A stretch of DNA of 64,000 nucleotides, taken from NCBI GenBank assembly GCA_944391445.1, contig CALXTL010000003.1:33810-97809 (forward strand), written 5' to 3'. Origin of the DNA: an uncultured Alphaproteobacteria bacterium. GTDB taxonomy: Bacteria > Pseudomonadota > Alphaproteobacteria > RF32 > CAG-239. The position numbers were made by a program, and so were the translations under genes. Position 1 is the first letter of the stretch; each line of letters begins with the position of its first letter. The notes below the pieces were generated by a model. It was not told where the DNA came from. It worked only from the letters and a program-made list of their open reading frames with translations, and did no database searches. This document shows, one piece after another, positions 8,111 through 15,960 of the stretch.

Positions 8111-8591
8111 AAAACATTCCTTTTTTTCAAAAGGTTATGCCAGTTATCAACAGAACATTAACTTTCTGTGCATAAAAACAACCTTTTCTCAATTTATATT
8201 ATTTTATCACCGCAAAGTAAAATTTAATCTTTGTATTTACACACAGGCTAAAATTTAATCCCAAATATGTGCATAAAAAATCTTATACACATAAACAAAA
8301 GATTCAACTTGTTCAGAGTCCCTGATTGAAAAAACAAAAGATTAATTTTTGGTAAAAAAAATATTCATCGCTTTATTAACAAGTTCTTAACTTTTGGATA
8401 ACAGATGCAAAAAAAAGATATCAACAACAATCACAGGGATATACAAACAACAAAAACATTTTTTAAATATTTAAGATGATCAGCAAGGCTGTTCATAAAT
8501 TTACCCTGTGAAAAAAGTTGACATTCAAGCGAAAACTTCCTATAAAAGCATTGTTAATTCCTATAATAATTCCCCACACACAAAGGTTTCC
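8111..8591. other. Candidate chromosomal replication origin (oriC)
   Basis: A 481-bp AT-rich gap between divergent coaE and rho. It holds three exact TTATNCACA DnaA boxes: 8167-8175 (minus), 8268-8276 (minus) and 8283-8291 (plus), with near matches at 8144-8152 (TTATCAACA), 8237-8245 (TTACACACA) and 8393-8401 (minus, TTATCCAAA). A 12-mer AAACAAAAGATT occurs at 8293-8304 and 8332-8343 and, read on the other strand, resembles the AT-rich 13-mers of unwinding elements. A CtrA-type box and two GANTC sites (8301-8305, 8316-8320) lie inside. In Caulobacter and relatives oriC sits in this neighbourhood, between coaE-dnaQ and rho-mnmE-mnmG-rsmG-parAB (with hemE there, absent here). Part of the right end is also rho leader. 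Confidence 0.7.
8376..8390. promoter_or_regulatory. CtrA-type binding box
   Basis: TTAA-CAAGTTC-TTAA followed by C is an exact TTAA-N7-TTAA CtrA recognition pattern. In Caulobacter, CtrA bound at such boxes represses initiation at oriC. Here it lies between the exact DnaA boxes and rho. Confidence 0.55.
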
Positions 8592-9845
8592 ATGAATTTA
8601 AAAGATTTAAAACAAAAATCTCCGACTGAGTTGCTGACTCAGGCTGAAGAGCTTGGCATTGAAGATGCTTCTTCAATGCGTGTGCAAGATCTTATGTTTG
8701 CTATACTTAAAAAAGTAGCAGGTGATGACCAAACTATCAGCGGCGAAGGAACAATTGAAGTTCTTCAGGATGGTTTTGGATTTTTAAGATCTGCTCAATC
8801 AAATTATTTAGCCGGTCCTGATGACATTTATGTTTCTCCAGCACAAGTAAAAAAATACGGTCTGCGTACGGGTGACACAGTTGAAGGAGAAATCCGCGCG
8901 CCCAAAGAAAATGAACGTTATTTTGCTTTGGTAAAGGTTAATAAAATTAATTTTGAAGATCCTGAAAAATCAAAGCTTCGAGTCAATTTTGACAATCTGA
9001 CCCCGCTCTATCCCACAAAAAAACTCAATTTTGACATTATTTGCGGCGAAAAAGACTACACCACCCGGGTGATTGATCTGATATCCCCGCAAGGCAAAGG
9101 TCAGCGTGGTCTGATTGTGGCGCCGCCGCGTACTGGAAAAACAGTGATGCTGCAAAATATTGCTCATGCGATTGCCGCCAATCATCCCGAATGTTATCTG
9201 ATGGTATTGCTGATTGATGAACGTCCTGAAGAAGTGACCGACATGACTCGTTCTGTCAAAGGAGAAGTTATTTCTTCCACTTTTGACGAACCGGCAACCC
9301 GCCACGTCCAAGTGGCAGAAATGGTAATTGAAAAAGCCAAGCGTCTGGTTGAAACCAAAAAAGACGTGGTCATTTTGCTCGATTCCATCACGCGTCTTGG
9401 TCGTGCTTACAATACTGTAATTCCTTCTTCCGGAAAGGTCTTGACTGGCGGTGTCGATGCCAATGCTCTCCAAAGGCCGAAACGCCTGCTTGGTGCCGCA
9501 CGTAATGTTGAAGAAGGCGGATCTTTGACAATCATCGCCACAGCTTTAATTGATACCGGTTCGCGCATGGATGAAGTTATTTTTGAAGAATTCAAAGGAA
9601 CCGGAAATTCGGAAATCATCCTTGATCGTAAATTAACCGACAAACGTCTGTTTCCCACCATTGACATCACGCGCTCCGGTACACGAAAAGAAGAACTTTT
9701 GGTTGATCGTGACCGTCTGTCTAAGATGTGGGTTTTGCGTCGGGTCCTGATGCAGATGGGGATGACCGATGGTATGGAATTCTTGCTTGATAAACTCAAA
9801 AATTCTAAAGATAATGATGACTTTTTCAATACAATGAATTCTTAA
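8592..9845 (+). CDS. rho: Transcription termination factor Rho
   Basis: Hexameric RNA-dependent ATPase that ends transcription. The 417-residue form from the ATG at 8592 ([15 protein letters not shown]) matches the usual Rho start; an upstream in-frame GTG at 8508 would add 28 poorly conserved residues. The N-terminal helical and cold-shock RNA-binding parts ([16 protein letters not shown]) are followed by the ATPase core with Walker A PPRTGKT, the Q-loop area and [15 protein letters not shown]. It is the first plus-strand gene after the candidate origin and has its own terminator. Confidence 0.95.
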   Translation: MNLKDLKQKSPTELLTQAEELGIEDASSMRVQDLMFAILKKVAGDDQTISGEGTIEVLQDGFGFLRSAQSNYLAGPDDIYVSPAQVKKYGLRTGDTVEGEIRAPKENERYFALVKVNKINFEDPEKSKLRVNFDNLTPLYPTKKLNFDIICGEKDYTTRVIDLISPQGKGQRGLIVAPPRTGKTVMLQNIAHAIAANHPECYLMVLLIDERPEEVTDMTRSVKGEVISSTFDEPATRHVQVAEMVIEKAKRLVETKKDVVILLDSITRLGRAYNTVIPSSGKVLTGGVDANALQRPKRLLGAARNVEEGGSLTIIATALIDTGSRMDEVIFEEFKGTGNSEIILDRKLTDKRLFPTIDITRSGTRKEELLVDRDRLSKMWVLRRVLMQMGMTDGMEFLLDKLKNSKDNDDFFNTMNS

Positions 9846-9854
9846 AAAAATATC

Positions 9855-9886
9855 AAAACCGATCTTTTGGATCGGTTTTTTTTTTT
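9855..9886 (+). terminator. Rho-independent terminator of rho
   Basis: AAAACCGATC and GATCGGTTTT form a 10-bp stem followed by a long T run, ten bases after the rho stop. Confidence 0.92.
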
Positions 9887-9965
9887 AACTTTTAAAATTT
9901 TTTATTGACTTTGCCGCTTTAGTTTGAATATCATAAACGGCAGTTGACTATGAAGAAAGACAATA

Positions 9966-10079
9966 ATGCAGACAAATTATAATAAATATTTGCGACTGTT
10001 GCATGCCGGGCATGGAGGTTTCGGCAGAGGTTTGTCTTTGTCTTTTTTATTCATTTTTATCCTCATTATCAACCTCTAG
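9966..10079 (+). CDS. Candidate 37-residue membrane mini-ORF ahead of ATP-grasp cassette
   Basis: ATG to TAG encodes 37 residues: a polar start (MQTNYNKYLRLLHAG), a glycine stretch GHGGFGRG, then LSLSFLFIFILIINL, which would span a membrane. A weak GAAGAAAG ribosome site lies upstream. The TAG stop falls inside the left arm of the hairpin at 10073-10116. It may be a leader peptide or a small membrane peptide; its coding status is uncertain. Confidence 0.3.
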   Translation: MQTNYNKYLRLLHAGHGGFGRGLSLSFLFIFILIINL

Positions 10080-10116
10080 ATGCTTTTAAAGAATACCAAG
10101 TTTTAGCATTTAGAGG
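10073..10116 (+). repeat. Hairpin repeat copy 1 (CCTCTARATGC arms)
   Basis: CCTCTAGATGCT and AGCATTTAGAGG are 12-bp arms with one mismatch and a 20-base loop. The same arm sequence recurs at 10243-10285. No T run follows, so it is not an ordinary terminator. Its right arm carries an AGAGGA ribosome-site-like stretch before an 11-codon ORF (10123-10158). Confidence 0.75.
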
Positions 10117-10163
10117 ATATTGATGACAAACTTTACGTCAACTTGTTTCAGAGGATAAATCTT

Positions 10164-10250
10164 ATGCCGTTTTCATCGTTTTTTCATTTATTTTCTTTTT
10201 TGCCGGGTTTTTTATTCCTGTTTGTTTTGTTGTGCTTGCGCAGCCTCTAA
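10164..10250 (+). CDS. Candidate 28-residue hydrophobic mini-ORF
   Basis: ATG to TAA encodes 28 residues, nearly all hydrophobic (MPFSSFFHLFSFLPG, then FLFLFVLLCLRSL). AGAGGA lies eight bases before the ATG, a good ribosome site. As with the first mini-ORF, its final CTC-TAR lies in the left arm of the following hairpin. It could be a leader peptide, a small membrane toxin or chance. Confidence 0.35.
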   Translation: MPFSSFFHLFSFLPGFLFLFVLLCLRSL

Positions 10251-10285
10251 ATGTTTCCATTTCAGAAATTTAGGCATTTAGAGGC
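10243..10285 (+). repeat. Hairpin repeat copy 2 (perfect GCCTCTAAATG arms)
   Basis: GCCTCTAAATG (10243-10253) and CATTTAGAGGC (10275-10285) pair perfectly over 11 bp. It is the second copy of the arm found at 10073 and lies 40 bases before the ATP-grasp start, so it would be in that gene's leader. The two copies could also mark the ends of a ~210-bp element, but no target duplication is seen. Confidence 0.75.
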
Positions 10286-10325
10286 AGATTCACATAAATT
10301 TCAAAAAAAATAAAATCAAAAACTA

Positions 10326-12164
10326 ATGAGAAAGAATAATAATATGCAGAAAATCAATCAGAATTTAAACCGGCTTTTAGAAAAAGTTGCCGGAGATTTT
10401 AAAAGACAAAATGTCAGTATTGTTATGCCGACTTATGTACCGCAGCGTGGTGAAATTTTGTGCGAATTTGCTTCTCGCGGAGTTGAAACAGCCATTTCCG
10501 GCGGCATCCGCGGCGCACGTTGCTTCAAAGAAATTTCACAATACGGTATGGAAGAAGATACTTTACCTTATACAGACGGTTTTCCCGATAACATCACCGG
10601 TCGAATTGTTGACCTGCTTCCGGAATCCAGCCTGCGCAATCGTAAAGTAGCTGTCTTTTCTTATGTCAATAACCTTGGTTGGAGCCGGCATATTGAAAAT
10701 CGTGGCCTTAATACGGAAATTATAGCCACGGCGGAACAAAATTTACGCGGTTATTTTGAAGAAAAAGGTAATTTGCTCAAAATTCTTGATACCGCAGGTC
10801 TGTCTGTTTATAAAATTCCGACCCGTCACGTCAGTCATAACACAACAATAGATGAATTGATTGAAATTTATGAAAATATAAAAAATGAAGATGGCCGTGT
10901 TGTGGTTCAGGATTGTTGTTCCGAAAAAGGAAATGCTGGTGGCAAAGGAACTTTGTTTATCAATTCTTGTGATGAATTTATTGAAAATATAAAAATGCAT
11001 CAAGGTCGCCGTAAAGTTGCCCGTTTTATCAAAGGATTTGAAAGTAATTTGTCGTTTTTTGCCGGTAATATCAAAGCAGACGATAAAATGCTCGGCGCCA
11101 AGAAAATGAATTTAACACCGGAAATGGACGCTTTTGATCCGAACACTTTGGATCTTTTGCTGCGTCAGGCCAAATTAGCCGGAATTAATGAAAGTAATAT
11201 CATAACTATTGTCGGCCGAGGCACATTAAAAGCCGTTGGCGACGAATATCTGACCAGCAATGAAAGCAACGGTGTCGGTAATGATGTCGGCTACGTTTAT
11301 CCGGATCATATTCGTGCCCAAATTAAAGAAATCGGCACAAAATTATCCCGTTTAATGGCCTTAAGCGGCAAAGTAGGTATTGCCGGAGCAGATTTAATTA
11401 TTGATAAAAACGGCAAAGTCTGGATTAATGAGATTAATGATCGTCAACAAGGACCAACAGCTCAAATGTCCAAAGATGCTGAAGCCAACGGAGTTCCTTC
11501 TTTGCTTAAGATATCGCTTTTAAGCAGTTTTGCCGACTTTAAAGATCCGGAAGTCAAGCAAACATTCAAAGAACTCCGCCAAAATTCGGATACCATACAT
11601 GAAGCCTATGCCACCGGTCTGGGAGAATTTTACCTTAAAGTTCATTCAACGCATCCCAAAGGGCAATACGAGGAAGTCAAACATAATCTGAAACCAGGCT
11701 TTTATACCATTTTTAAGCAGCCAGACGGAGACTGGAAGCTTGACTTTGCTTCGTATAAAAGTGAATCTGCCAAAATACCGTATCAAACAGATCCGGCAAC
11801 AGACAAAGTTGTTGTCAAATTGGTCGGCGGCGACTGGAAAATCGGAGACAAAGTGGATAATGCGTCACAATTATTTCGTCTGACAGGCATTACGAACCCG
11901 AAAAATCCGCCTTTTGTCATTGAAAATGGTAAGACAAAACTGAATAAATCCTGGCAGCCTGTTGTTGAAGCCTGCTATACATATTTATTTGGCAAAGGTT
12001 ATATCCGCAAAAATCAACTTTGGCAGCAAAGACATCCGGAAGACAGATTATCCGTGCGCTGGTCGCCTGTGGCTCATCGCAGCGGTTTTATGCCGGCCAA
12101 TCAAAACAAACTGACTTCCGATAAATTATTCAACATCAAGCTGGTTGCTTCAGGGAGAAATTGA
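10326..12164 (+). CDS. ATP-grasp ligase-like protein, predicted peptide or amino-acid ligase
   Basis: A 612-residue protein. Residues ~1-135 look like a pre-ATP-grasp domain. From ~140 to 390 there is an ATP-grasp fold, with a glycine-rich loop (EKGNAGGKGT), RFIKGFESNLSFFAGN, and the metal-binding end INEINDRQQGPTAQM, equivalent to the NExN Mg2+ site. About 220 further residues have no recognised family; they are beta-rich with repeated DWK segments. ATP-grasp ligases join a carboxylate to an amine through an acyl phosphate. The downstream AstE/AspA-type peptidase suggests a ligase/hydrolase pair acting on one peptide-like product. The substrate is unknown. An alternative start is the ATG at 10344. 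Confidence 0.75.
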   Translation: MRKNNNMQKINQNLNRLLEKVAGDFKRQNVSIVMPTYVPQRGEILCEFASRGVETAISGGIRGARCFKEISQYGMEEDTLPYTDGFPDNITGRIVDLLPESSLRNRKVAVFSYVNNLGWSRHIENRGLNTEIIATAEQNLRGYFEEKGNLLKILDTAGLSVYKIPTRHVSHNTTIDELIEIYENIKNEDGRVVVQDCCSEKGNAGGKGTLFINSCDEFIENIKMHQGRRKVARFIKGFESNLSFFAGNIKADDKMLGAKKMNLTPEMDAFDPNTLDLLLRQAKLAGINESNIITIVGRGTLKAVGDEYLTSNESNGVGNDVGYVYPDHIRAQIKEIGTKLSRLMALSGKVGIAGADLIIDKNGKVWINEINDRQQGPTAQMSKDAEANGVPSLLKISLLSSFADFKDPEVKQTFKELRQNSDTIHEAYATGLGEFYLKVHSTHPKGQYEEVKHNLKPGFYTIFKQPDGDWKLDFASYKSESAKIPYQTDPATDKVVVKLVGGDWKIGDKVDNASQLFRLTGITNPKNPPFVIENGKTKLNKSWQPVVEACYTYLFGKGYIRKNQLWQQRHPEDRLSVRWSPVAHRSGFMPANQNKLTSDKLFNIKLVASGRN

Positions 12165-12166
12165 AA

Positions 12167-13111
12167 ATGAAAATAAATAAACAAAGAGATTTTATCGGTA
12201 CCACGCCGATGGGAACGGTCTTGGATATTCTGAGCTATGAGATGGATTCCGGTCAGGAAGGAAAAACCGTATATATCCAAAGCGGCATCCACGGTGGCGA
12301 GATAACCCAGTGGATTATGCACGAACTTTTTTTGTTTTTGAAAAAAAATCTGCTTTGTGGAAAGGTTATCTTGCTTCCCTGTGCAAATCCGGTTTCTTGG
12401 ACACAAAGAATCTATTATTCAACCAATGGTAAGTTTGATTTATATAACGGCAAGGATTGGAATCGCAATTTTCCGGGAAAATCAGACGGATCCATGGGAG
12501 AAAGGATTGCCGCTGTTTTGTTTGCAAAAGCTTCTAAAGCTGATTTTGTTTTGGATTTACACACTTCCAGAGAATCAATACCTTTTGCAATTTATGCCCG
12601 TGCAGAAGACAAAGAAATCATAAAAAAACTTGGCATCAGCTATAATCAGTATATTGATATGGGCAAAAGCTCTGCTTATGCCGGAACACTGAATGCAGCT
12701 TTAATATCGGCCGGTGTGCCCAATCTGTGTATTGAATGCGGTAGCCATGATTCTTATGAATCACAAAATATCCGTGAGGTTATCAATGGCATCAAACGGC
12801 TGCTGGCTTCTTTACAAATGATAGATACAAAACTGGCGGAACCGGCACCATCAAAAATTAAAACTTTTGCAAAAACCGTTAAATATCTTGCGCCACGCGG
12901 CTGTTTAATCCGTTTGGCCAAGCCGCTCGGTGCATCAATACAAAAAGGAGATGATTTATTTTATTGTTTTGATAATGCGGATCTTGGTTCGGCAGTGGCC
13001 GTCCAGTCAGAACATAATGGCGTATTGTTCAAAGTATCGCCGACACATATTTATTGGAGCGGTGATGAAGTTGTACAATTGCTCTCCGATGAAGATTCTG
13101 AAATACTCTAA
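12167..13111 (+). CDS. M14-family succinylglutamate desuccinylase/aspartoacylase-like zinc hydrolase
   Basis: A 314-residue zinc carboxypeptidase-fold enzyme of the AstE/AspA branch. Zinc ligands are His and Glu of SGIHGGEIT and the His of VLDLHTS; the catalytic Glu is in LCIECGSH. NRNFPG supplies the substrate-binding Asn-Arg. A C-terminal beta domain (about 230-314) resembles that of other AstE-like proteins. The ATG at 12167, nine bases after GGGAG, is preferred to TTG at 12161. It starts three bases after the ATP-grasp stop, so the two are one operon. It probably cleaves an amide bond in a small acylated amino acid or peptide. Confidence 0.82.
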   Translation: MKINKQRDFIGTTPMGTVLDILSYEMDSGQEGKTVYIQSGIHGGEITQWIMHELFLFLKKNLLCGKVILLPCANPVSWTQRIYYSTNGKFDLYNGKDWNRNFPGKSDGSMGERIAAVLFAKASKADFVLDLHTSRESIPFAIYARAEDKEIIKKLGISYNQYIDMGKSSAYAGTLNAALISAGVPNLCIECGSHDSYESQNIREVINGIKRLLASLQMIDTKLAEPAPSKIKTFAKTVKYLAPRGCLIRLAKPLGASIQKGDDLFYCFDNADLGSAVAVQSEHNGVLFKVSPTHIYWSGDEVVQLLSDEDSEIL

Positions 13112-13112
13112 A

Positions 13113-13145
13113 AAAAATTCCCTTGAACACTCAAGGGAATTTTTT
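13113..13145. terminator. Bidirectional terminator
   Basis: AAAAATTCCCTTGA and TCAAGGGAATTTTT form a long stem with T runs on both strands between the M14 gene and the convergent membrane-protein gene. Confidence 0.9.
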
Positions 13146-13152
13146 AATAGTT

Positions 13153-13632
13153 TCAAATGGCGAAATAACACATTCCAAAAAAGAAAAAAGCCAAACATAC
13201 AACAAAAAGTGTACCAGATGCTCTATTTCTTGTATAATAACGCCATTCTCCGATAATTTCGCCTTCATCGGTAATTGTTCCGTTCCAATCCCGCGTTGGC
13301 GTGACTTCGTTAAAATGCAAAAGTGCGCCCATAGGCGGTGCGTAGCAATGGATCAAAACAACGGCTGCTGTGCCCAAAAGAACCCAAGGTTCACCTAAAA
13401 GCAAAGGTGTCAAAACAACATCTGTCGTTACCAAGCCCCACATCAAACGCAGTCTGCAGGAAGAAAGAGGAAACAAACCCCATTTCAGATTGAAGAAAAT
13501 ATATATTCCCCAACCGATGCTGTAAAGTTTCAAACCTGTTTTGATATCCCAAAACATACCCCAGACCATAATGGCCGCAAACACAACGATCAAACCGTTG
13601 AGCAGAAATAATTCCTTCTTTTTCATAACCAT
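13153..13632 (-). CDS. Integral membrane protein of unknown function
   Basis: A 159-residue protein with four predicted membrane segments: residues ~8-28, 35-55, 65-105 (possibly two) and 140-159, with a soluble loop (FNEVTPTRDWNGTITDEGE) before the last. No family recognised. Two adjacent ATGs are possible (13632 and 13626). It shares a bidirectional terminator with the M14 gene and has no partner gene on its own strand. Confidence 0.65.
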   Translation of the reverse strand: MVMKKKELFLLNGLIVVFAAIMVWGMFWDIKTGLKLYSIGWGIYIFFNLKWGLFPLSSCRLRLMWGLVTTDVVLTPLLLGEPWVLLGTAAVVLIHCYAPPMGALLHFNEVTPTRDWNGTITDEGEIIGEWRYYTRNRASGTLFVVCLAFFFFGMCYFAI

Positions 13633-13713
13633 AACAATTAATTAATTATATAAAACATGCCTCTATTTAAGCGCAAAAATTTATTTTGGCAAGTTTTTAA
13701 TAAAAAATAGGTT

Positions 13714-14373
13714 TTATTTTTCATTTAAAATAAATTTTTTTATTTCCGACATATCATCAAAAATATTTTTCACCCCGATTTTTTTTATTTCATCAATATA
13801 AGATTCCGAATTATATAAAACAAAAGCCGCCGCCGGCATTTTGGCTTTTTGTGCCGCGAACAGTCCGGACAGAGAATCTTCAATAACAAGACAATTTGCT
13901 GCTTCATAATTCATAACATCTGCCGCCAGCAAAAACAAATCAGGTTCAGGTTTGCCGGCTGCAACCATATCTGCGGTAAACACCCTTTCAGGCGGAAAAT
14001 ATTTTTCAATGCCGACGCATTTTATTTTTTGCTCGGTTTTTGCGGCCGTACCGCCGGTAGCAATGCACTGGTCAAAGTCTGTGAGTTTGAAAATATCTTC
14101 GATTCCTTTTGTTAGCGCAAAACCTTTGGCCATTTTTCGCATATCGCGTATCAATGCTTCATCCCAAAAATCTTTGTCCGTGTCAAAACCCAGATCATGC
14201 AAAACGGCTTGTTTGGTTTTATCACTCATGCCGGTCAAAAAATGGGCCGTCGTTTTAAAATCCCATCCGGCGTCAAATTTTTCATTAAGCATTTCCATGC
14301 GTGTTTGCAACCATAATTTTTCAGTATCGGCGATAACACCGTCAAAATCCCATATGATTAGTTTTTTATTCAT
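13714..14373 (-). CDS. HAD-superfamily hydrolase, beta-phosphoglucomutase-like
   Basis: A 219-residue HAD enzyme with motif I LIIWDFDGVIADTE, the ATGG substrate segment (CIATGGTAAK), GKPEPDLFLLAAD, and motif IV VIEDSLSGLFAAQKA. The alpha-helical cap between residues 15 and 85 places it with the phosphoglucomutase/phosphoglycolate phosphatase group. Substrate not determinable. It is divergent from mnmE. Confidence 0.82.
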   Translation of the reverse strand: MNKKLIIWDFDGVIADTEKLWLQTRMEMLNEKFDAGWDFKTTAHFLTGMSDKTKQAVLHDLGFDTDKDFWDEALIRDMRKMAKGFALTKGIEDIFKLTDFDQCIATGGTAAKTEQKIKCVGIEKYFPPERVFTADMVAAGKPEPDLFLLAADVMNYEAANCLVIEDSLSGLFAAQKAKMPAAAFVLYNSESYIDEIKKIGVKNIFDDMSEIKKFILNEK

Positions 14374-14550
14374 AAAAACAACTTTCGGTTTTAAAAAAAG
14401 ATTCGTTGTAAAGCGTGTACAAAAGAATTTGACTAATTTTATGATATAGAAGTTAACAAAAGCTGAAACAGCTCTCCTGAGTCAAAAAAACGGCCTTTTT
14501 GCGCTTGCAAGATTTTCTCAATCCTTTTATAAGAAAGAAAGAGGTGAAAA

Positions 14551-15894
14551 ATGGACAATCAGACAATTTACGCGCTTTCCACCGTTTACGGCAAGTCAGG
14601 TGTCGCTATCATTCGTGTTTCCGGATCAATGGCAACAAAAGTTGTAACAAGCATGACAAATTTGCAAATTTCCGAACTTAAACCTCGGTATGCTCATTTT
14701 GTAAAATTGCGGGCAATACCGAGCGGAGAATTGTTGGATAAATGCCTGCTTTTATATTTTCACGCGCCCCAGTCTTTTACCGGAGAAGACGTAATAGAAC
14801 TTCAGGTTCATGGATCGCGCGCGGTGATTTCGGCAACAATGGAAAGTTTGTCACAAATAAAAGATTTCCGTCTGGCTGAGCCCGGAGAATTTTCCAAAAG
14901 AGCTTTTTACAATGGTAAAATGGATTTAACACAAGCCGAAGGTCTCGCAGATTTAATAGATGCTGAAACTGTCGAACAGCAAAAATACGCTGTTCGTCAA
15001 ATGGACGGCGCTTTAAAAAACATGTATGAATCTTGGCGTGAACAATTATTAAATATGTTGGCACATTTGGAAGCTTATATAGATTTTCCCGAAGAAGATA
15101 TACCGCAAGATGTTGTTTTAAATATGAAAAACACTGTATTTAAACTTTGCGAGGAAATAAAAAAACATCTTACGGATGACAATATCGGCGAGCGTTTGCG
15201 CGAAGGTTTTCGCATCACCATTATTGGCGCGCCCAATGCCGGCAAATCCAGTTTATTAAATCAGATTGCCAAAAGAGAAGCTGTAATTGTATCTGATATT
15301 GCCGGCACCACGCGAGATGCCGTAGATATTCATCTTGATTTGGGAGGTTATCCTGTTGTTTTTACCGATACGGCAGGTCTGCGGGAGACGGCTGAGGAAA
15401 TTGAGAAAAAAGGCATTGCTTTGGCTTATAACCGGGCCAAAGAAGCTGATTTGGTTATTTATTTGTTTGATGCGTCAATAAACGCCGCTCAGGATATTGA
15501 AAAATATAAAAAAGATTTTGCGGGTAAATTGCTTGTTGTTGCCAACAAACGCGACAAATTATCGCCGGAAGACATTATGTCTTTGCAAAAAAGCGGCTGT
15601 TTGGTTATCTCTGCCAAACAAAATTTTGGTACAGATGAATTGCTAAAAGCAATAAAAGAAAAAATCGGTGAAAGGTTCACTTCCGGATCATCACCGGTAG
15701 TCAGCCGCCGCCGCTATCGCGATGCATTGAACAAAACTCTTGAGTTTTTAAGTGCTTTTTCTTTTGACAAAGAGATAGAGCTGACAGCCGAAGATATTCG
15801 TCTGGCGGTGCGTGAAATCGGGAAAATTACAGGAAGAGTTGAGGTTGACGAAGTTTTAGATAAGATTTTTGGCTCGTTTTGTATCGGCAAATAG
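14551..15894 (+). CDS. mnmE: tRNA uridine-5-carboxymethylaminomethyl GTPase MnmE
   Basis: With MnmG it installs cmnm5U at the wobble position of tRNAs. The 447-residue protein has the N-terminal tetrahydrofolate-binding domain (about 1-118), the helical domain, and an inserted G domain with GAPNAGKSS, DIAGTTRD, DTAGLRE and NKRD. It ends with the conserved FCIGK, whose cysteine is required for activity. The ribosome site AGAGGTG is six bases before the ATG. Codons 194-198 carry one copy of the 15-bp polar motif. It is followed by mnmG with a 66-base gap. Confidence 0.96.
   Translation: MDNQTIYALSTVYGKSGVAIIRVSGSMATKVVTSMTNLQISELKPRYAHFVKLRAIPSGELLDKCLLLYFHAPQSFTGEDVIELQVHGSRAVISATMESLSQIKDFRLAEPGEFSKRAFYNGKMDLTQAEGLADLIDAETVEQQKYAVRQMDGALKNMYESWREQLLNMLAHLEAYIDFPEEDIPQDVVLNMKNTVFKLCEEIKKHLTDDNIGERLREGFRITIIGAPNAGKSSLLNQIAKREAVIVSDIAGTTRDAVDIHLDLGGYPVVFTDTAGLRETAEEIEKKGIALAYNRAKEADLVIYLFDASINAAQDIEKYKKDFAGKLLVVANKRDKLSPEDIMSLQKSGCLVISAKQNFGTDELLKAIKEKIGERFTSGSSPVVSRRRYRDALNKTLEFLSAFSFDKEIELTAEDIRLAVREIGKITGRVEVDEVLDKIFGSFCIGK
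15130..15144 (+). repeat. 15-bp polar motif, copy 1
   Basis: AACACTGTATTTAAA inside mnmE, in phase with codons (Asn-Thr-Val-Phe-Lys). Confidence 0.6.
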
Positions 15895-15960
15895 TGCAAA
15901 ATTCTTGCAAAAATTTATAGACTATACTATAACCCGGATAAATAAATTTAGGCAAAAACA

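Noticed and set aside
10073..10285. A small insertion element bounded by CCTCTAAATGC repeats
   Set aside because: Arms are internal hairpins as well as ends, and no target-site duplication flanks them; only two copies seen, so mobility is unsupported.
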